Source: Pocillopora verrucosa
Lineage: Eukaryota; Cnidaria; Anthozoa; Scleractinia; Pocilloporidae
Direction: 5' to 3'
DNA length: 64,000 bases
NCBI RefSeq assembly: GCF_036669915.1
Contig: NC_089320.1
Coordinates: 5,561,491 to 5,625,490 of the forward strand
Position numbers and translations under genes: made by a program. How positions within the stretch are numbered: position 1 is the first letter of the stretch; each line of letters begins with the position of its first letter. The notes beneath the pieces are model-generated. The model ran no database searches. It had not been told where the DNA came from and saw only the letters and a program-made list of their open reading frames with translations. Below are positions 63,516 to 64,000 of the stretch, one piece after another.

Positions 63516-64000
63516 GTAAGCCGTCTGTCATTGAATTTTTTTAAAAAACATAACCTGCCGATGGATTACCGATCGAAGCCAGCCAAAAGAGCTAGTGTGT
63601 TGACGTATTTTCGTAGCAGGGAACACAATTTATCTTAGATTGTAACTTGATCATGATCGTGCATAGCAGGCGATTGCCTTTTTTAACTCTTATTTTAGCC
63701 GGGAAACCTTTTTTCCTTTTTTTCCCGTGCATTTTCCCTCCTCGACAGCATGATTTGAGGACGCATATCCGTCTGGCGCCTGACGCTGTGTTTATACACT
63801 TCTTAGTATGATCTTGTTTTACGGTTATTATTTGGAACGCTATCGAACGACATAGAGTTAGTCCTCAATATAAACACATTTCGACTTGGATTTGTCACCC
63901 TATCTTTTAAGTTTTTGTGGAAATCGTCGCACTACAACATCCAAACCTCAAATGTCGCTCGTCGTATTTTATCCTCAGAAAGATATTGGCTTGTCGATTG
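63516..64000 (+). other. Dishevelled intron 2, running off the right edge
   Basis: Starts with a GTAAGC donor. No third exon recognised. Confidence 0.5.

Overview
This 64 kb window is nuclear DNA of an animal, most likely an anthozoan cnidarian and probably a stony coral. The evidence is AT-rich intergenic DNA, intron-rich genes with GT-AG splice sites at every junction worked out here, strongly conserved metazoan proteins (Spen, enolase, G-beta, Dishevelled, Mlf, a SIX6OS1-like meiotic protein) and a dense scatter of short non-coding repeats. No prokaryotic feature, CRISPR array or intact autonomous transposon was seen. The host assignment is inference; no marker names the species.

Layout. 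0-1.8 kb: the first coding exon of a degenerate Rab-like small GTPase (minus strand) runs off the left edge. 2.9-9.2 kb: three small proteins of one unrecognised coiled-coil family (A and B minus, C plus), each with one coding exon and a splice acceptor just before its ATG. They share W-x12-GVP-x~36-VP and a C-terminal helix; this is the best candidate for something undescribed. 10.1-16.1 kb: myeloid leukemia factor (Mlf), minus, 7 coding exons, 319 aa. 18.0-28.7 kb: a compact Spen/SHARP with four RRMs and a C-terminal SPOC, minus, 12 coding exons, 1280 aa. 31.3-41.6 kb: enolase, plus, 17 coding exons, 435 aa. Spen and enolase are head to head across a short region with TATA and CCAAT motifs. 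44.4-52.8 kb: heterotrimeric G-protein beta subunit, minus, 11 coding exons, 348 aa, converging on enolase. 54.9-61.4 kb: SIX6OS1-like synaptonemal-complex protein, plus, about 11 coding exons, 5' end uncertain. 62.8 kb to the right edge: first two exons (DIX domain) of Dishevelled, plus.

Repeats. Introns and spacers hold at least 20 copies of about 200-bp elements in three related families, ending in CCCTTTAAC-type and GGGTTAAAGG-type inverted termini (MITE-like). There are also four tRNA-derived SINE-like sequences, two copies of a purine/pyrimidine fold-back element, a 434-bp tandem duplication upstream of enolase, a GC-rich dispersed repeat, and further intronic repeat pairs.

The conserved genes are ordinary housekeeping, signalling, chromatin or meiotic genes and do not form an operon-like system. 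Exon coordinates were deduced by joining GT-AG boundaries that keep reading frame and match known family sequences; every multi-exon model listed closes in frame.
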